Shown here: positions 13,001-28,000 of the stretch, piece by piece
How positions within the stretch are numbered: the stretch's first letter is position 1
Layout: each line of letters starts with the position of its first letter
Source of the DNA: Hippasteria phrygiana
Lineage: Eukaryota > Echinodermata > Asteroidea > Valvatida > Goniasteridae
Length of the DNA stretch: 64,000 nucleotides
Assembly: GCA_037893225.1 (NCBI GenBank)
Contig: JAZGUH010000363.1
Location: 2,356,001-2,420,000, forward strand
Direction: 5' to 3'
Translations under genes and position numbers: made by a program
Notes under the pieces: generated by a model
What the model saw: only the letters and a program-made list of their open reading frames with translations
The model's database searches: none
Told to the model about the DNA's origin: nothing

Positions 13001-16000
13001 AAACATTCTCTCGCCGGTAATCCCCGGCGCTGAGACTGGTGTAAATTAAAATTTAAGCGATGTGATACGGAGATCTAGAGCGGGATTTAAGATTAACTAA
13101 CATACTTTTGGTTTGAAGAAATTCCGTTGTCTCGTAGAGCGGAAACGATTCACCAATGCACCGATAATTGCGGTTATGAAATGCCACCAAACAAAAGATA
13201 CAAAACTGTATATCCTGATACATGTACATGTACATAGATGCTGCTGAATGTGTGATAAAAAACTAAAATATGCAAACAGTTTAAGACAAACATGACAAAA
13301 AGCAGCTCACGATGATATTTCGGGCGTAAGGCTTCATATTGCTGTCCCACCCTTTCGCTCATCCTTGGGCAAAAATCAGTTTGGACGGAAAAATACAAAC
13401 CCAAATGCCATTGCATTCATGGATGTAGGCCTACCAATCACTGCTCCTGAAAGCGGATGTGCTCAGACAAGCCGATGATATATAAATAGGATAAATCAGT
13501 CAAGTTGTCTGCTGACATATGAACATGTTGTTAAGTTATTTGCTGTTCCAACAACCAGTTCTGTTTTAAACAAATGTGTAATATTTGTTTAGCTGGCTAA
13601 ACCTAATCCACGATCTCCAGCTCCGTGTGCCCAGACTAGACTAGTCAAGACTTGATGTGCCACGTGTGTGCGATATGCATCATGCATGTTAGTTATCGGC
13701 CAATAAAAAATATAGCAGATGCATACAATCGCACAACGGGTTACATCATTGACCAAATATGGAACTTAAGGGCGTGGTTACCAGATGATTGGCACGCATA
13801 ATGCACAACCACAAATGTAGTGAGAATTTGGCAAAATCATGAACACTTCAACACTGTACCCTGCATACACAGTTGATCGTTACTAAATTCGTCCTACAAG
13901 TTGTGCTTACATGTATGTCTCGGAATCGGTAATATATGGCATAAGTTGAAAAATCAACTTATCAAAACTTTTGTGAAGTCGCGCGTAAAAACTTGCCCTG
14001 ACGTCACAAATTCACGTTCGCATTCGCGCCAAGTATCGGAACCTGCCTTATATTGACATTATGGAAAATATGTCCCGTATCCCAGTCGGCGCCCGGCACA
14101 TCTATTTTTTTTGGACTAGCAACAATCCCTAAACCGGTGAATCAAGCATATCTTCAGTCTTTAAGTACATATTATATCGAATATAATCGATGTTTGATCT
14201 CCGATATCGATTATTGAAAATTCTGATATCGACGGACCCTGGCTGTGTAGCATGTAAGGCCAAATAAAAAAAAATACATGTTTAGCGTCCCCGCCCGCTT
14301 CCTTTTTTGAAGCCGCCTGCTTTTTTGTTTTTGTTTTGTTTTGTTTTGAAAAAACACGAAAAAATTAAGAATATTTGATCTTTTTCGAAAAAAAAACAAA
14401 AATCCCAAAACAAAAAGTCGTATTTTTAGACTTTAGCATCGCCTTGTGTATGCTGGCGGCCATCTTGAAAAATAGCCCAGCCGGACGTCTTAGAAAATGT
14501 GTCGAGCGGCCATTTTGAAAAAAAAAACAAAAAAAAACAAAGGGCCTCCTCCTTCCTATTTTTCAAAAAGGCAGGACGCTAAAGATGTTTTTTTTTTTTA
14601 TTTGGCCTAAATCTGTGAATTCCATCATTTTGTACATTGGGAGACTGCCAAAATAGATCAAGATAGCGCAGTTGAATTGGTACATGTAGAGCACAAGTAC
14701 GGTATTCCAGAAGTCACAGTTTCAAATCCCGCTCCTGCCAGTTTTTCTCTGTTCACTTTGAAAATTCATTTAAAATTACCTAGTCAGTTTCCCACGGGGT
14801 TTATTTGATGATTTCTTGTGTAGGTGCCTTGATCAGTTTTCTGGAGAAGTGCACATTATAAGTCTATATTATTCTTATTATTATTTTAATTATCATGACA
14901 CTATAGTTAAAAACTGCCATGTGACACATTCTAAGCCAATCAAGAGAAGGACTCCATGGATGAGTTGCTATAATGACTCAGGATCGCTTTTCAACAAATT
15001 GAATTATTTTCTTCATACAATTTTTCAATTTGTATGTTTTATTCGCCAAAAAAAAACTACACATGTACTTGTTTCTATTTTTGGCATCTGCAACACTCTG
15101 AAAGTCTTTTATTCTTGGCTGATTTTGCCCCTCCAAGGCACAAAAAGACATGCCCTGCCCTATTGTTGGGTTGCAAATAATTTAATGAACTAAATATGAG
15201 CAGATATCTTTGTTCACCGTCTCATTCAAAAGTGAATGCTTGAAAAATACATTTTTTAAATTTTGCAATTTAAACATTATTTTCTTGGGTGAAACTCGAA
15301 AAGAGCACAGACAGTATATTTTTTAAATCATCATGCAGCACACATGCATGTACACGTACACTCCAGTGATATCCAGGGTAAAACTCACTGTAAGGCACTA
15401 TACACTGGGGATGACTCTCACCACCATACTCTCCCACCGATCAATTTCATAGAGCTGCTTAAGCATAAATGTTTGCTTAAGCACAAAAAACCCTTACTTA
15501 CATGTAGTGTAAATGATTGGTAATCCTCCAATCTTTATTTACTGAATTATTACGAAATACCTTACTAGACTGTAAGTTAATAGTAGTCTCAATCATCCTG
15601 TGAAATGGTGGCACCAGGGGTGCTGTCGTTTTAGAAAAAATAACGGATGTTTAAATACTGCCCTCTATTGACCGAATGTAGTTAGTCCGCGCTGTGTCTA
15701 AAATAGGTTAACAATCTGAAACCGTTAGGCCTCTGTACATGTTATGTGACCAATTGAAAATGATCCCATTTACAACAAGGTGATCCGTAGATCACACGTG
15801 TCGCCTTTTTTTTGGTCACTGCATCGCATTTGCAACTTTTCAAATGAGAGCAATTTTACACTTTAAGCTATTTTACCACTTGACCTCCAATGACCTTTAG
15901 GTGACCTGTAACATTAACATCATATAAATGTTTCAATGTTGCACCTAAGGCTCAAATTTGATTGCAATTGGACTTCAACTTTTCAAATGAGACACATTTT

Positions 16001-19000
16001 ACAAGTTTAGCCCATTTCACAACTTGACCTCAGATGACCTTTGTATGTGACCTTTGACCCAATAACATATGAAGGTTCCCATGTTACATGTATAACCCAC
16101 ATTTGGTTCCAATTGGACTTCAACTTTTCAAATGACACCAAATGAGAGCAAAAACTTAACCTAAAACTTTAACATACACATGTACGGTCATATGGTCACA
16201 TGAGCCACACGGACAGAATTCATGACTCGGAAGTGCCCCCAAAACATTCGTTTAGGCAAAACGAAAATTTTGCTATTTTACAAGAGGGCGCTATAACAAA
16301 TCCAGTGAGCTTACCGCCCGACGGTTGAAAACATAAATGCAGTTTTTCTCTTGTTTTTTCACCACCCAAGCACGCAAAACTTTGAACAGGTTAGTTGAAC
16401 GATATTTCCTATAAAATACCAACCTCCAAATCCGCCCATTTCTGAAAATTGGAATGACCAATTATGTACATTACACTTTAATAAAATCAGGTTACCAGCC
16501 AAAACTCCATGTGATGTACAGTGCATATGACTGGTATTTAGCTCTTGTTTGTTTAGCACAACCACGTGGAGTTTTGGCTGAGATGCATTCAGCAAATGCT
16601 TTAATACAAGCACTTGTGTATGCATTGTTCCGTTACACGCTATGTTACGTTTGCTGCCATATGGACACAGTTGTCCAAGAACTCGCAAATAACAATAGGT
16701 CAATTGGCATGTGATCCTTGGCTGTACAGCATTATGGGTTTGGGTTTTACCAAGGCCCCCCCTCCAAACTGAGAAAATTGAGAGCTGCCAGCATAGTGCA
16801 AGACTAAAGTTTATGATAAACTGAAGATGGCAGGTATAATCCCCACTCTGGTCATGATTGTAACTTGGTATATAATTCTACAGACCTCTAGCAGTTGCGA
16901 TGTCTTCATGTGCTGTACGTGCATGTTTCTCAATTCCTGCAACTGCAATTCAGCACGATGGATTTCTGGCGAAATGGAAGCTGTAGTTTGGTCACTACTT
17001 GTCTCCCTTAAACTACGATTCTCAACCCTCAGGGCATCCAGCTGGGCGTTGGTGATCTGGTGTGCAAAGGTTGGACAAGAAGAAAATTAGCTAAATGCTG
17101 AAAGCAGACAAAATTGGGGACACAAGGGGCACACAGAAGCCAATGCTTATGAAGAGGTGCGCTACGCAGCTTTGTATAAAAGTTTCAGAACTGTAGCGCT
17201 GTCTTATAACCACCATTAATTTGGTCATGTTTCTTGCTAATGCTAATAGCCCTGAGATGTATTAATGTCACATTGTATTTAACCATATTTGGCAAGCAGA
17301 GACACAGTACAATTGAAAGTTAACACTGTAAATGAAATGGGAAATTTTATCAAAAGAATTCGCAGTCGCATTCGCATTCACATTTCGCATGCAACTTTCT
17401 CCCCCCTGCGAATTCCACTGGGAAATTATTTTCCCACTTGTGTGAAAAGGCGGGAAAATGTTTTCCCACTTTTGTGAAAAGGCGTAAAAAATGTTTTCCC
17501 CATTGTGGAAAAGTTGTTTCACATTTTGTAAAATTAAAATAAATTCCATGGGAAGAGAAAAGTGTGAAGAGAAATTCCCATTCTTAGGTTAACTTTCAAA
17601 TGCAATGTACTGTAGGTCTACCTAACGTAGTAAACTTTGGCTTCGCTGACACAGTGTAGATTATATTTTGAGGAATATTTTTGTTTTGATTTAGGGGCCT
17701 AAAGGAAACCATTGAAGTTTGTCCCACAGGCAGCAGTTGACATGATGCCAACTTGTATGTAATATAATGCTGCTGTGATACCACTGCGTGCTGGTCTGTC
17801 CCCACCTAGATTCACAAATAGGAGGTAAACACAGTGTGACGTCATTATGTCTCTGGTCTATTGGCTGTAAGAGCTGGGTTTTAAGTTCACAACAGCACGG
17901 ATTCAGATTGTACAAGATTGCGCGGCAAGATCATGCCAATCGGGAAGGTGGTTACAATTAGTGGAGAACTTTACTAACACGTAGTTCATGTTGATGCCGT
18001 TCCGTTCTCTGTGCTTGCTCCCTCTCCTTCCTCTCCAAAGAGGCCAGCTTTTCACTCAGCGTTGCTAAGGTATTGTCACGATGATGGAGGTCAGAAGTCA
18101 ATGCTGTGACCTCTGACCTCATTCCATCGAGATGAGATAGATAGCGTTGTTCCAGATCACTGTTTCTTGCCTGTGTGCGTCAGTAACAGTATGAGAAGGT
18201 TAAGTCTGTATAATCATCTTGTTTATATCAGTTAACATTATATAATATAGTGGTCCGAGTTCAAAGGTTTTGCACCTGCACCAACTTTGTTGAAATTTAC
18301 ATTGTTCTAAAGTCATTTTTATTAAATTTTCTCAAGAATGGTGCAAAAGAGAAGAGCATAACAGGTAATTATTAGGTTTAGTATTATACTGCTTGCAATA
18401 TTTGGTTCATTTTAGGCATTCATTTTGCATTGCCTCTTTAAAAAGCTTGTTAAAATGGATAATAAATGGATAATCTACAAAAGATACTTCCTCTTCCAGG
18501 TTATGCGCCAACTTCATATAGTTGAAGATTGAGGCACATTATTGGGTGCGCAACTTGTGGATGGAGTGCATAGCCTGCTAATTTGACATTGAAGACCCAT
18601 TTACTAATATTTGCTTAAACTTTGAAGGGTTGCAAGCCTCTACAACAGACTCAGGGAGCTTGTTCCAATGAGTTGCAGTGCGGGGAAAAAAAGACATCCG
18701 ATAATATTCTCTGGAGCAAGATGGGATTATGTAAGCTTGTGAGTTTTCTGTTCGGGTTGGAGCATCTAAATTCTTGGACTCCATTGGCATGTTGACGGCA
18801 GCCAAACCACGGTGAATTTTGTAGAGCATCGTGATTCTTGCAATTCTACGCCTATCTTCAAGGGTTTGCCACTGAAGAGATTTCAACATTGCTCCAACAC
18901 TTGATGTCTGATGATAACGATTCAGAACAAATCTTGCTGCACGCCTCTGCACCATTTCCAGTTGACTAATAAGATTTGTTGTGTATGGATCCCAGACTAC

Positions 19001-22000
19001 TGAACTGTATTCCATAAGAGGCCTGACAAGAGATTTGTATCCTAATTTCTTAATGTGTGAGTTGCGAACTTTGAGGTTACGTTTCAGGAAGTTTAAAGAG
19101 GTTGTGGCTTTTGATGTAATATTATTGATGTGCTTATTCCATTTCAGATCATGTGTAACAGTGACACCCAAATATTTACATGATTGCACGTGTTTAATGT
19201 CATGACCGTGAAGAGTGTACTTGTAGGTAATGGGGTTTTTCTTGCGTGTGATACTAATTACCTCACACTTTTCTGGGTTGAATTCCATTAGCCATTTCTT
19301 TTCCCAGGTAGATAACAAATTGAGATCATCCTGAAGAAGATTTGCGTCACTTTCATTCTTTACTGCAAGTGACAGCAACGTGTCATCAGCAAAGAGACGT
19401 GTTGTTAAAGTGAGACATCTAGCAAATGTCATTGGAAGAGGCACTGCAAAAGGCTGTATCTGATCTGCTATGTTTTTTTTCTTTTCTCTCTAGCCTGCTT
19501 TTTAGCACTTCAAGACTGATGAGGGATTTTAACTACCAACCATGAAGGAACCGTGGCCACTAAACAACCAAACTTGGCCAGTTACATGTACTATTTGGAA
19601 TCATGTATAATGATATATAATTTAGTAAAACAAAAACTTTCTTCCTTAATCGTGAATTCACTTTTGTTTGTACCCCCATATTGGTGTAGTTAAACCACCC
19701 TCGTGGCCTATTAGACGCTGATATGGGCTAACCTTGGTCAGTTGATCCTCTAGATTATGTATCTTCGTTCCCTCTAGGTGGCGTAATTCATCTATCTTGC
19801 TAGCTAGCTCGGTGTTCAGCCGTGCACATTCCACATGAGACTCATCTAGCCTATGACAAATAACAACATCACGTGGACTGGTGGTAAGAATACTTGAAAC
19901 CCCATTACACCTTTGCTAACTTTTGAAAACTTTTGTAAGACTGAACAGCACCTGATCTATGAGCAATTTTAATTCAAAGTAAAGCATCCCAAAATACATA
20001 CCCATTGATTAAAAGTACATATGTAAACACACTTGGGCATTGCTTCAGAAGTTGTATTCATGCATGTCTACCATGATGGTTAGTTAGGGCAGATACAAGT
20101 AACATTTTTCTCAGTGCGCTGAGAGCTGCCGCGGCACATCATGGCGCCTTTTTTCGAGGCTGGATTTTCACCTCTAAGTGCGGAGCAGCCTGGTGCCCAG
20201 ACCAGCCTCCAGCTCATTAAAACGATCCCTATTGTGCTTGCCCCAATTGTTTTGTGAATGAGAACACACAAAGTGTGCCGTGGCGCGCTGCGTTACATTT
20301 ATACAAGGCGAGCAGCCGCGGCACACTGTGTAAGGGGGGACACCAATATTATTCTTCCCGTTCCCACGCGTGCGGACGGGAAGGAACGCCCCATTGTTCT
20401 TAATCTCCCCGTTCCCCCGCGTGCGCACGGGCCCCGTTCTGCACGCGTTCCTGATTTACATCAATACAATAGCGCGGTCAGGTGCGTGAGCTGCCATTGT
20501 GTGAACACCTTGGCCCCCTGAACAGCGGTTTGTGCCAAGAAGTATCCGTTGTACATAGAAGTATGTTTATAATTGAGGCCGACAGTGTAGAGAAATGTTG
20601 CTAAAGAAGAATTCGTTGTACAGTTTAATACAACACGATCGTCTTAAACATGTTTTCATTTCTTTTGCAGGTACATCAAGGTGAAGAGGCATCTGTATTA
20701 AGCTTGGAAATTAATTTCATTTTTAATTTTTTTTGCCGGGGGATTTTTAAACATGTGGGTGGCAGAAACATATTCGAGTCGGCATGTGAACTCGGCACAA
20801 ATGTGAATTCCAGAGGAAAATCCCGCTGCATCGTTGATTATTTCCCCATAATTATTTGTTTGTGTGCCGATGGCCCCGGAACTGTCGTCGAATATAAACG
20901 CATAATTCATATCAAAAAGTGTTGTTTTATGGTGTAGAGAACAAGACTAGAACAAAAACTGCCCATGCCAAAAATGGCTGAGGAATTTCAGCGATATTTC
21001 CTGTAAACATCGAAAAAAAATATTTCTTTCTGATTGGCGGGAAATTTTTAATGGTTTTTTTTTTTTTTTTTTTACGACTAAAAAACTAATGAGGATTTCG
21101 GGTAAAATAAGAATTTGAAGGGATTTTTTGCACAACGCTGATTGCCGCCCAGGGTCGTTATATACAGCCCATTGCCCCCCCCCCCCCAATTTTAGTTTTG
21201 TTTTGTTTTGTTTTTTATTTGCGAGAGGATGACAATTTCTTTTCGATCCTGCATTTTATAAAGTTTTCGTCAAAACAACGCGGGTTTTTCCTTCTTAGGT
21301 GGGGGTTTAGGGTAGGCCTATACACTGCTCGGATGTAGGCCTGTTTTCAAAACAGTTATAGTAGGCCTATATTTGTCAAAATTCCATAAATATTCCCAGG
21401 AAAATGTGGTTGACAAAAATTCAGCTGGTAACATTGGCTTCAATCGTAATTCTTCTGTTATGTTGCCATGGCAGTTCTGTCGCATGGATACATCGAGTAA
21501 CGTGTACTCGAGTATTGTGTCACGTACGTTGCACGTGACGGGATTTTCCCAATGCTTCTATTGCAACGTGCAACACTCGTGGAAAAGTACCAGGTGTGTA
21601 CCGCGGCTGTTTAAGTCGCGGGTCAAGTTGGTATAGGGTGCAAGCTGATTCAAGATTTCATCGTGGCTTTTGCTGTTATGTGACGCATTAAATAGCCGTG
21701 ACAACCAGGTACTCATTGATATCACGCACCGAAGGCGTGCACGTCTTTGTACACGTATGCCCCACTGATATGCCCATAATGCAGCGGCCGCTGCATGCTG
21801 GGGGCTGGTAGTCGTACGGTCATACGCTCCGCCGATCCCCAGGCGCTTCTCTGGCCCTTCGCGGTGCCGTGCGGGACGGTGTGTTGGAGCTATACATCTG
21901 GTGCCACGGACCGATCTCCATATGTATGTCTTCTGGTACGATATTTTTGGGGCCCTTTCAGTTTAGGCTGATTTTGAGCTACATTTGTAGACTTGTTGCA

Positions 22001-25000
22001 AAAGATGCTATACCAGACCCTGCTGCATGGTGAAGACCAATTTGACTTGTGACAAGCTAAGAACGCCATGACAAAGCTTGCCTGGGAAGAGCGCAGTGTT
22101 GCAGCCACAGTTGGCCTCTGCACAGTTACTAATTTATTGGACACGGATATTCTCGCTCTTGACAATAGATTTATGATGACACTTCCAATTATTTTACTCT
22201 AGTCTAATCACGTCAATTTGCTGAACGGTATTTACTTTATTAAAGAACCAAATGTCTTTGTTGATTTTTAAACTCATCGAATCAATTTGTTTCGTTTATA
22301 AAGATTTTATGAAGATGCGTCGACATTTCCATAAAAATCCAGGCTGATGTCTGATAATAAATAGTAGCCTATCTGATAATAATGAAAACACTGATTGTTA
22401 ATAATCAGGCAATTTTGTAATGTAATAAAGTTTGAGTACATTCGGTAGTTTTTTTTCTATTTTGCCCTATTTTGCAGAATTTCAAAGGCGTATAGCAATT
22501 TAAAATGTGTCATTCTTCAGTCTATAAGTTGTGCACAATGCACATACAGTAAACAGCCGTTGGCAACTGTAAGGGCGTCCGTCTGGCCAGTTTGGCTCAT
22601 CGCCAAGAATGAGTGTGGGAACTGCCCTGGCGCGGCAAAACAGACAGGTAGGTCGTTATGACGACGAGATTACTCCACCAACGAGCTGAAACTAACATTT
22701 AGAGAACCGCCCAGATACATGTATAATTATGTGGATTGGATACAGGGCATTTCCATAGTAACATTATCGCCTAGCAGCGGCGTAGCCAGGGTTGTCTCCA
22801 TGGGGGGGGGGGGGGGGGGGGGGGGGGGTGGGTGGGTAAGTGTTTTTTTCTATACAATACCATTATTTTCTGCATTTGCGAACTTTTCAGGGGGGGAGGG
22901 GGCGACTGGGGTTACTTGTAGATTGCACCAAGTACAATGTAATTTGCTTTGGCACCATAAGTTTGCGTAAATATTTATCCCGATTTATTATTGTCTTAAA
23001 TTCTGAAAAAAAATAATGAAAAGTGTTCTGCTTAGGTTCTAACTTGTACATTTCACCACCTAATTTTATATGATTTATATCGCCGTATAAAATATTTTCC
23101 TTGTTATTATGACGCAAACAACCACAACCCCACCCAACATCGCCCCACCCCCACATCACCCACACCCACACCCCACGGAAATTGGTATTACATAGGCTCT
23201 CATCTGCTTCGAAGCTCGCCAAAAATGAAAAAGACATGTTGGACAAGAGAATCGAACATGTTTACAGTGGTTTTAGAACTTCTGACGCGCAAATATTTTA
23301 TTTCCCAATGGATCGGTTTACATTTTGGGCTTTTTCACCAAATTTTTCAAAAGTAATTATTAAAAAACAAATCCAGGCGGCCCCCAATAAGAAGCATGTT
23401 TTATTTCTCATTTCGCCTTATTGCTTACCACTTTTTACGCCTGACTTGCGTTCGTTGTTTTTATACGATTTTTACACCTCTTGTGTTTATTCCTGTTGCC
23501 TAAATATATTTTTTCAGAGTACAGAAATGAAAGTGACATTGAAATGAATATATGGGCATTGGATTAAAATCTTATTAATAGTCTTCTGGATTCTGTCTAG
23601 AACATTTAGGCCCAACGAAATATCTACATTGCCTAAAAGTTTAGACGTTTAGACGAGGCATTCTTCAGAAAAAAATATTTCTGTCAATCAGTAAAGCAAT
23701 AATCAGAACATACTTACAGTCGACGCATGAATATGGCTTCGAAAAAAAAATGTAATCTTGGTTTGCTTTCACTGTGTACTTTAGTGATTGCGCGTGATGG
23801 ATGAACTTATTTGTATATATACATTTTTTTAAAATAATTTACGGAACAGAGAAAGGGTCGTACTGCTCCGATGGCAGCAATCGTGCAGTAAACCTGACGA
23901 AAATACTTTCAAAACAAGGGAATATAAAATGACTTGTTTTTGAACCACGTTAATTTTACGTCAAATAGCTAAAGCCGGAGATCATATCGGAGCTTATTTA
24001 CTTTTTAGAGGAGTGCTCAGCACAACTAAATAAAAAGGTAAAATAACCTCTGTAGATTCAGAAAGAAGTTTGGTTTAATTCCTTTAAAAAATAAATTAGT
24101 GTTGATCAAGAGATCGCATACCTTTGATGCTGCTCGCGTTCCGCACGCGTCGGAACGGCTACTTAACATAACAAAAGCACAGTACAATGGGGCGTTCCTG
24201 CCTGCCCAGTGGGCCAGATTTCCCCCCGTTCCACCGCGTGAGAACGGTCCTTTTGTTCAGTTTTATTGCCTCCCGTGAAGAACGGTGAGGAACGCGTCCG
24301 CACGCGTGGGAACGGGAAAAATAATATTGGTGTGCTCCCTAACCCCAGGTGCAACCCGGATAAAATGTCCCGTCTGAAAAAACATGTGCATGTTTATAGT
24401 TAGGTCGGCCACAGCCGGGCTCTAAGCACGGATCCTTCATTCATCACGACTCTTCATACATGCAGCGAGCTCATTTGTCTCTTCCACCTCTGTGTCTTTC
24501 TTCAGTACATTGATATAGGCCTATGATGCCTTTTGTCTCTGCCCCTATGTCTTCTTCCATGTGTCGGCTCCTAGAGTATTAGCTGGTTCGTAGGTAGCTC
24601 ATGATGGCGGTAGCAATGGCCTGCTAATTTCATCCTTCTGAAGGCAATTTTGTCTTCAACTTTAGGGAGCTCACCATACAGATCAATGTTGGTAATATGA
24701 TCCCTCCAGCTGATGTTAAGTACAGTTCTCAGCATACGAGTGTATGTGCCATTAAGTGACTTCTCCAGGACAGGTGTTAAAGTCCATGCTTCGCACCCGT
24801 AGAGCAATACCAATACCACTGTCTTGTCATGTTGGAGTTCCACACTTTTTTCATGTTATTGAGGGCTGTCCAAGCTAAGGCCTTCCTGATTTTAATGTCA
24901 CCATCAGTTGAGCTCAACCAAGCACCCAGATACTTGAAATCTGTTACTTCCCTGAGAGCCCTGCCCTCTATAGTAGTTAGGGGGCATGCTATGTAATATT

Positions 25001-28000
25001 GTATTTGATGAGCTGTCTTTTTTAGCATTACATGATAGTCCAACTTTGCGGCACTCTCTTTCCACTCGTGTGAGCAATTCCTGTACCTGTTGGATCTTGT
25101 CAGACAGCAGACATATATCATCTGTAAAGTCAAGGTCTGTGAGGGTCACAGCAGGAACTCGTCTCGATTCCTTGGTGTGATTGTGAAGCCAAGTTCAGTC
25201 TCTAGTCCACTCGTGGCTTGACGCATGGAGTAGTACTAGTCAAGTACAATAATAAAGAGGAAGGGTGCAAGGGTGTCGCCATGCAAGACTCCTGTCCGAA
25301 TGTCAAATTCCTCTGTCTCTCCGTCTGGTGTCACCACTTTGGCACATGTATTGATGTACATGGACTCTATCGCACATAACAGATTCGGAGGAACACCATA
25401 AGCTTTGAGTATCTTTATATCATCCTGCCATGATGTATCGAATCAAAGGCTTTTTTGAAGTCTATGAAAGTCAATATGGCAGAAAGATTATTCTGTTCCA
25501 CCTCCTCTATGATGCGCCGAAGGGCCAGAATTTGTGCCACAGTTGTCCTCTTAGTTTGGAAGCCATTCTCATTGAATCTGAGCTCTGGGTCAATTGCACT
25601 TCTCAGGCGATTCAATGTCATGCGGTTATACAGTTTTGTAATGGTACAGGTGAGACTGTTTCCCCGATAATGATCAATATTGGATAAATTGCCGGACTTA
25701 GGGATTGGGATGATGTTGGAGAGTGACCATTGTCTGGGCTTGTCATTGTCAATCAGTGCCAGATTACAGATTTCAAACGATGTCATCAAGCTCACAGTTC
25801 TTGAAGACTTCTGGAGGTATATAGTCTGGTCCTGCACTTTTACCCTGTTTTAGAGAGTATGGGTGTGCATCAGAACCGGGTTCCCGAGTACCCGTCCGTT
25901 CATGTCAGGAACCGGTTCCAGATTATGGAATCGAGTACCCGTACAACTGTACATTATAGCACAGTAACTTCCCAGAAAATGAAAAAGGAAAGGTTTCAAT
26001 TGTTATTTGTCGGGAATTTTCTAAATTAAAACACGACTACATGGGAAGTTTTGGGTTGGGTTTCTTAACGGGTACCTGGGTACCCGTATTTTTTTCAATC
26101 GGGTACCCGGTTGTTTTACTACCCGTAAATGCACACCCCTATTAGAGAGGCTTTAACTTTTGCGTACTCGACTGCAGTGAAAGGTCCGTCATCAATATTT
26201 AGGTTTGTGAGGACATCTATAATATCCTCCTCCGCCTCTTCTACGCTGGGAATACTGCCAAGTAGGTCCTCAAAGTGAGTGAACTAGGTAATCACCCGTT
26301 TTTCTGGTCTTGTTCCTGCAACTTGGCCCTTCTTCGGTTTCTTACACCCTGTAACTTCATTAATGACTTTACAAGCCTCACCACATCGCCCTCCTCCTGA
26401 GCATCCTGTACCCTCCTGACTTTCTCCATCACCTCTTCCTCCTTGTGCCTGTCATACCTATTGTACAGAAGCTGTCTTGCATCCCTCATTAATTCACTGT
26501 CCTCCTCTGACTGACTCTTATTGTAGTTCCGGCGTACCTCCTCCACTTTCTCTCTCGCCATTACCACATCTGGATGTTTTGTTCTCATTGATTGGCCGAC
26601 TCTTTCTTTCTCTGGAACGCACGCCTTCATTGCCTCCACATTGGCCTCACTAAACCACTTATACTCTCACTGGGATCCTCCTCTCCTAGCATTTGGAAGC
26701 GATTGCGCACTTCCACTGTTTACATGGCCTGTAAATTTGGTCTAGACGAGAAAGCCTTCCAGTCATACCGCACTCGGGGCTTGACTTGATTACCCTCAAG
26801 CTCAGTCTGATTTTTATGGAAACAACTCTATGATCAGAGCCGATTGCGTGGAATGAGTAGGGTTGCGACGCACTAGGATGTTAGTCAAGTTGTCGCTTTG
26901 TACCTTTGTACCCCTATCCTCAAATGTCCACCTTTTGCCTTGCATTTTCTGGAATTGTGCATTCGCTGCTAAAAGTCCATTCTCCATCATCAGCTCAGAA
27001 AGATACTTTCCATTCCTGTTGGTCCCGTAAAAGGAGTATCTTCAGGACCCAGCCTTGCATTGAAGTCACCGAGAATAACCAGGAAATTGTGGGCCGGCAC
27101 CCCACCAATTGCCACCCCAAGAATGATATTACAAGACTGGGGTTGCAACCCAGATAAAATGTCCCCTCCAAAAAACATGTGCATGTACATACACGTTTTG
27201 GACAGAGATTTTTGTTCAAGCCACTTTTGACGTTGAGTTTTTACCAGAGGATACCAAAAACTTCAGAACATACATAATAATGTGAATCGAACTGTCAGAC
27301 CCTCAACCAAAAATTTGAGCCAAGCTGATATTTGAAAATGAAAGATTGACAAGTCTGATATAGGTCATTCCACCAGGTTGGGACACAGTGTGTATATGAC
27401 CATATCATTAAAACCATCATTACATTTAATTCAGTTATTTCATGTGACATCCGTCTTTGGGTGTGAGATTATATGAGAAAGTTTCAAAAATATGATAAAA
27501 AGTTTGTTTTTTTGTATGTAAAATAGACGTAACATGGACACCACGGTGTTAAATTTTTGTGGATTTTTAACACTAAATAAATATGGAAAATTTATTATGT
27601 ACAATAATTAAAAGACACACTATGCAACAATGAAACACCTCTTTATGGCAGTCAGTGTCCAAACATAGCACAAATAGCAAGAATTTGAAGAATCGGTGCA
27701 GACGTAACATGGACACCATGATGGACACCATGATAGACCATGACCATACATATATTTCTGCTGTTGTGCTGCATTTGGATATTGAATATCATAACAATTG
27801 TTTTTGGTGTTGCAGTTTGTGTTTTGTAATTAGTATACAGAGTGAGTTTGCATAATTATTTATATAAATGTTGAAAATGTTACAAAATGGAAATGTGCAT
27901 TTTCATGTCACACCATGTTAGTACTAATTGTTACGTCCACACTGCCTTAATTTTTCGTCATTAAATAAATAATTATGCAACTTACTATATGTACTAACTA

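Noticed and set aside
14816..15193. 125-codon open frame
   Set aside because: A/T-rich, no domain or splice context; likely chance.
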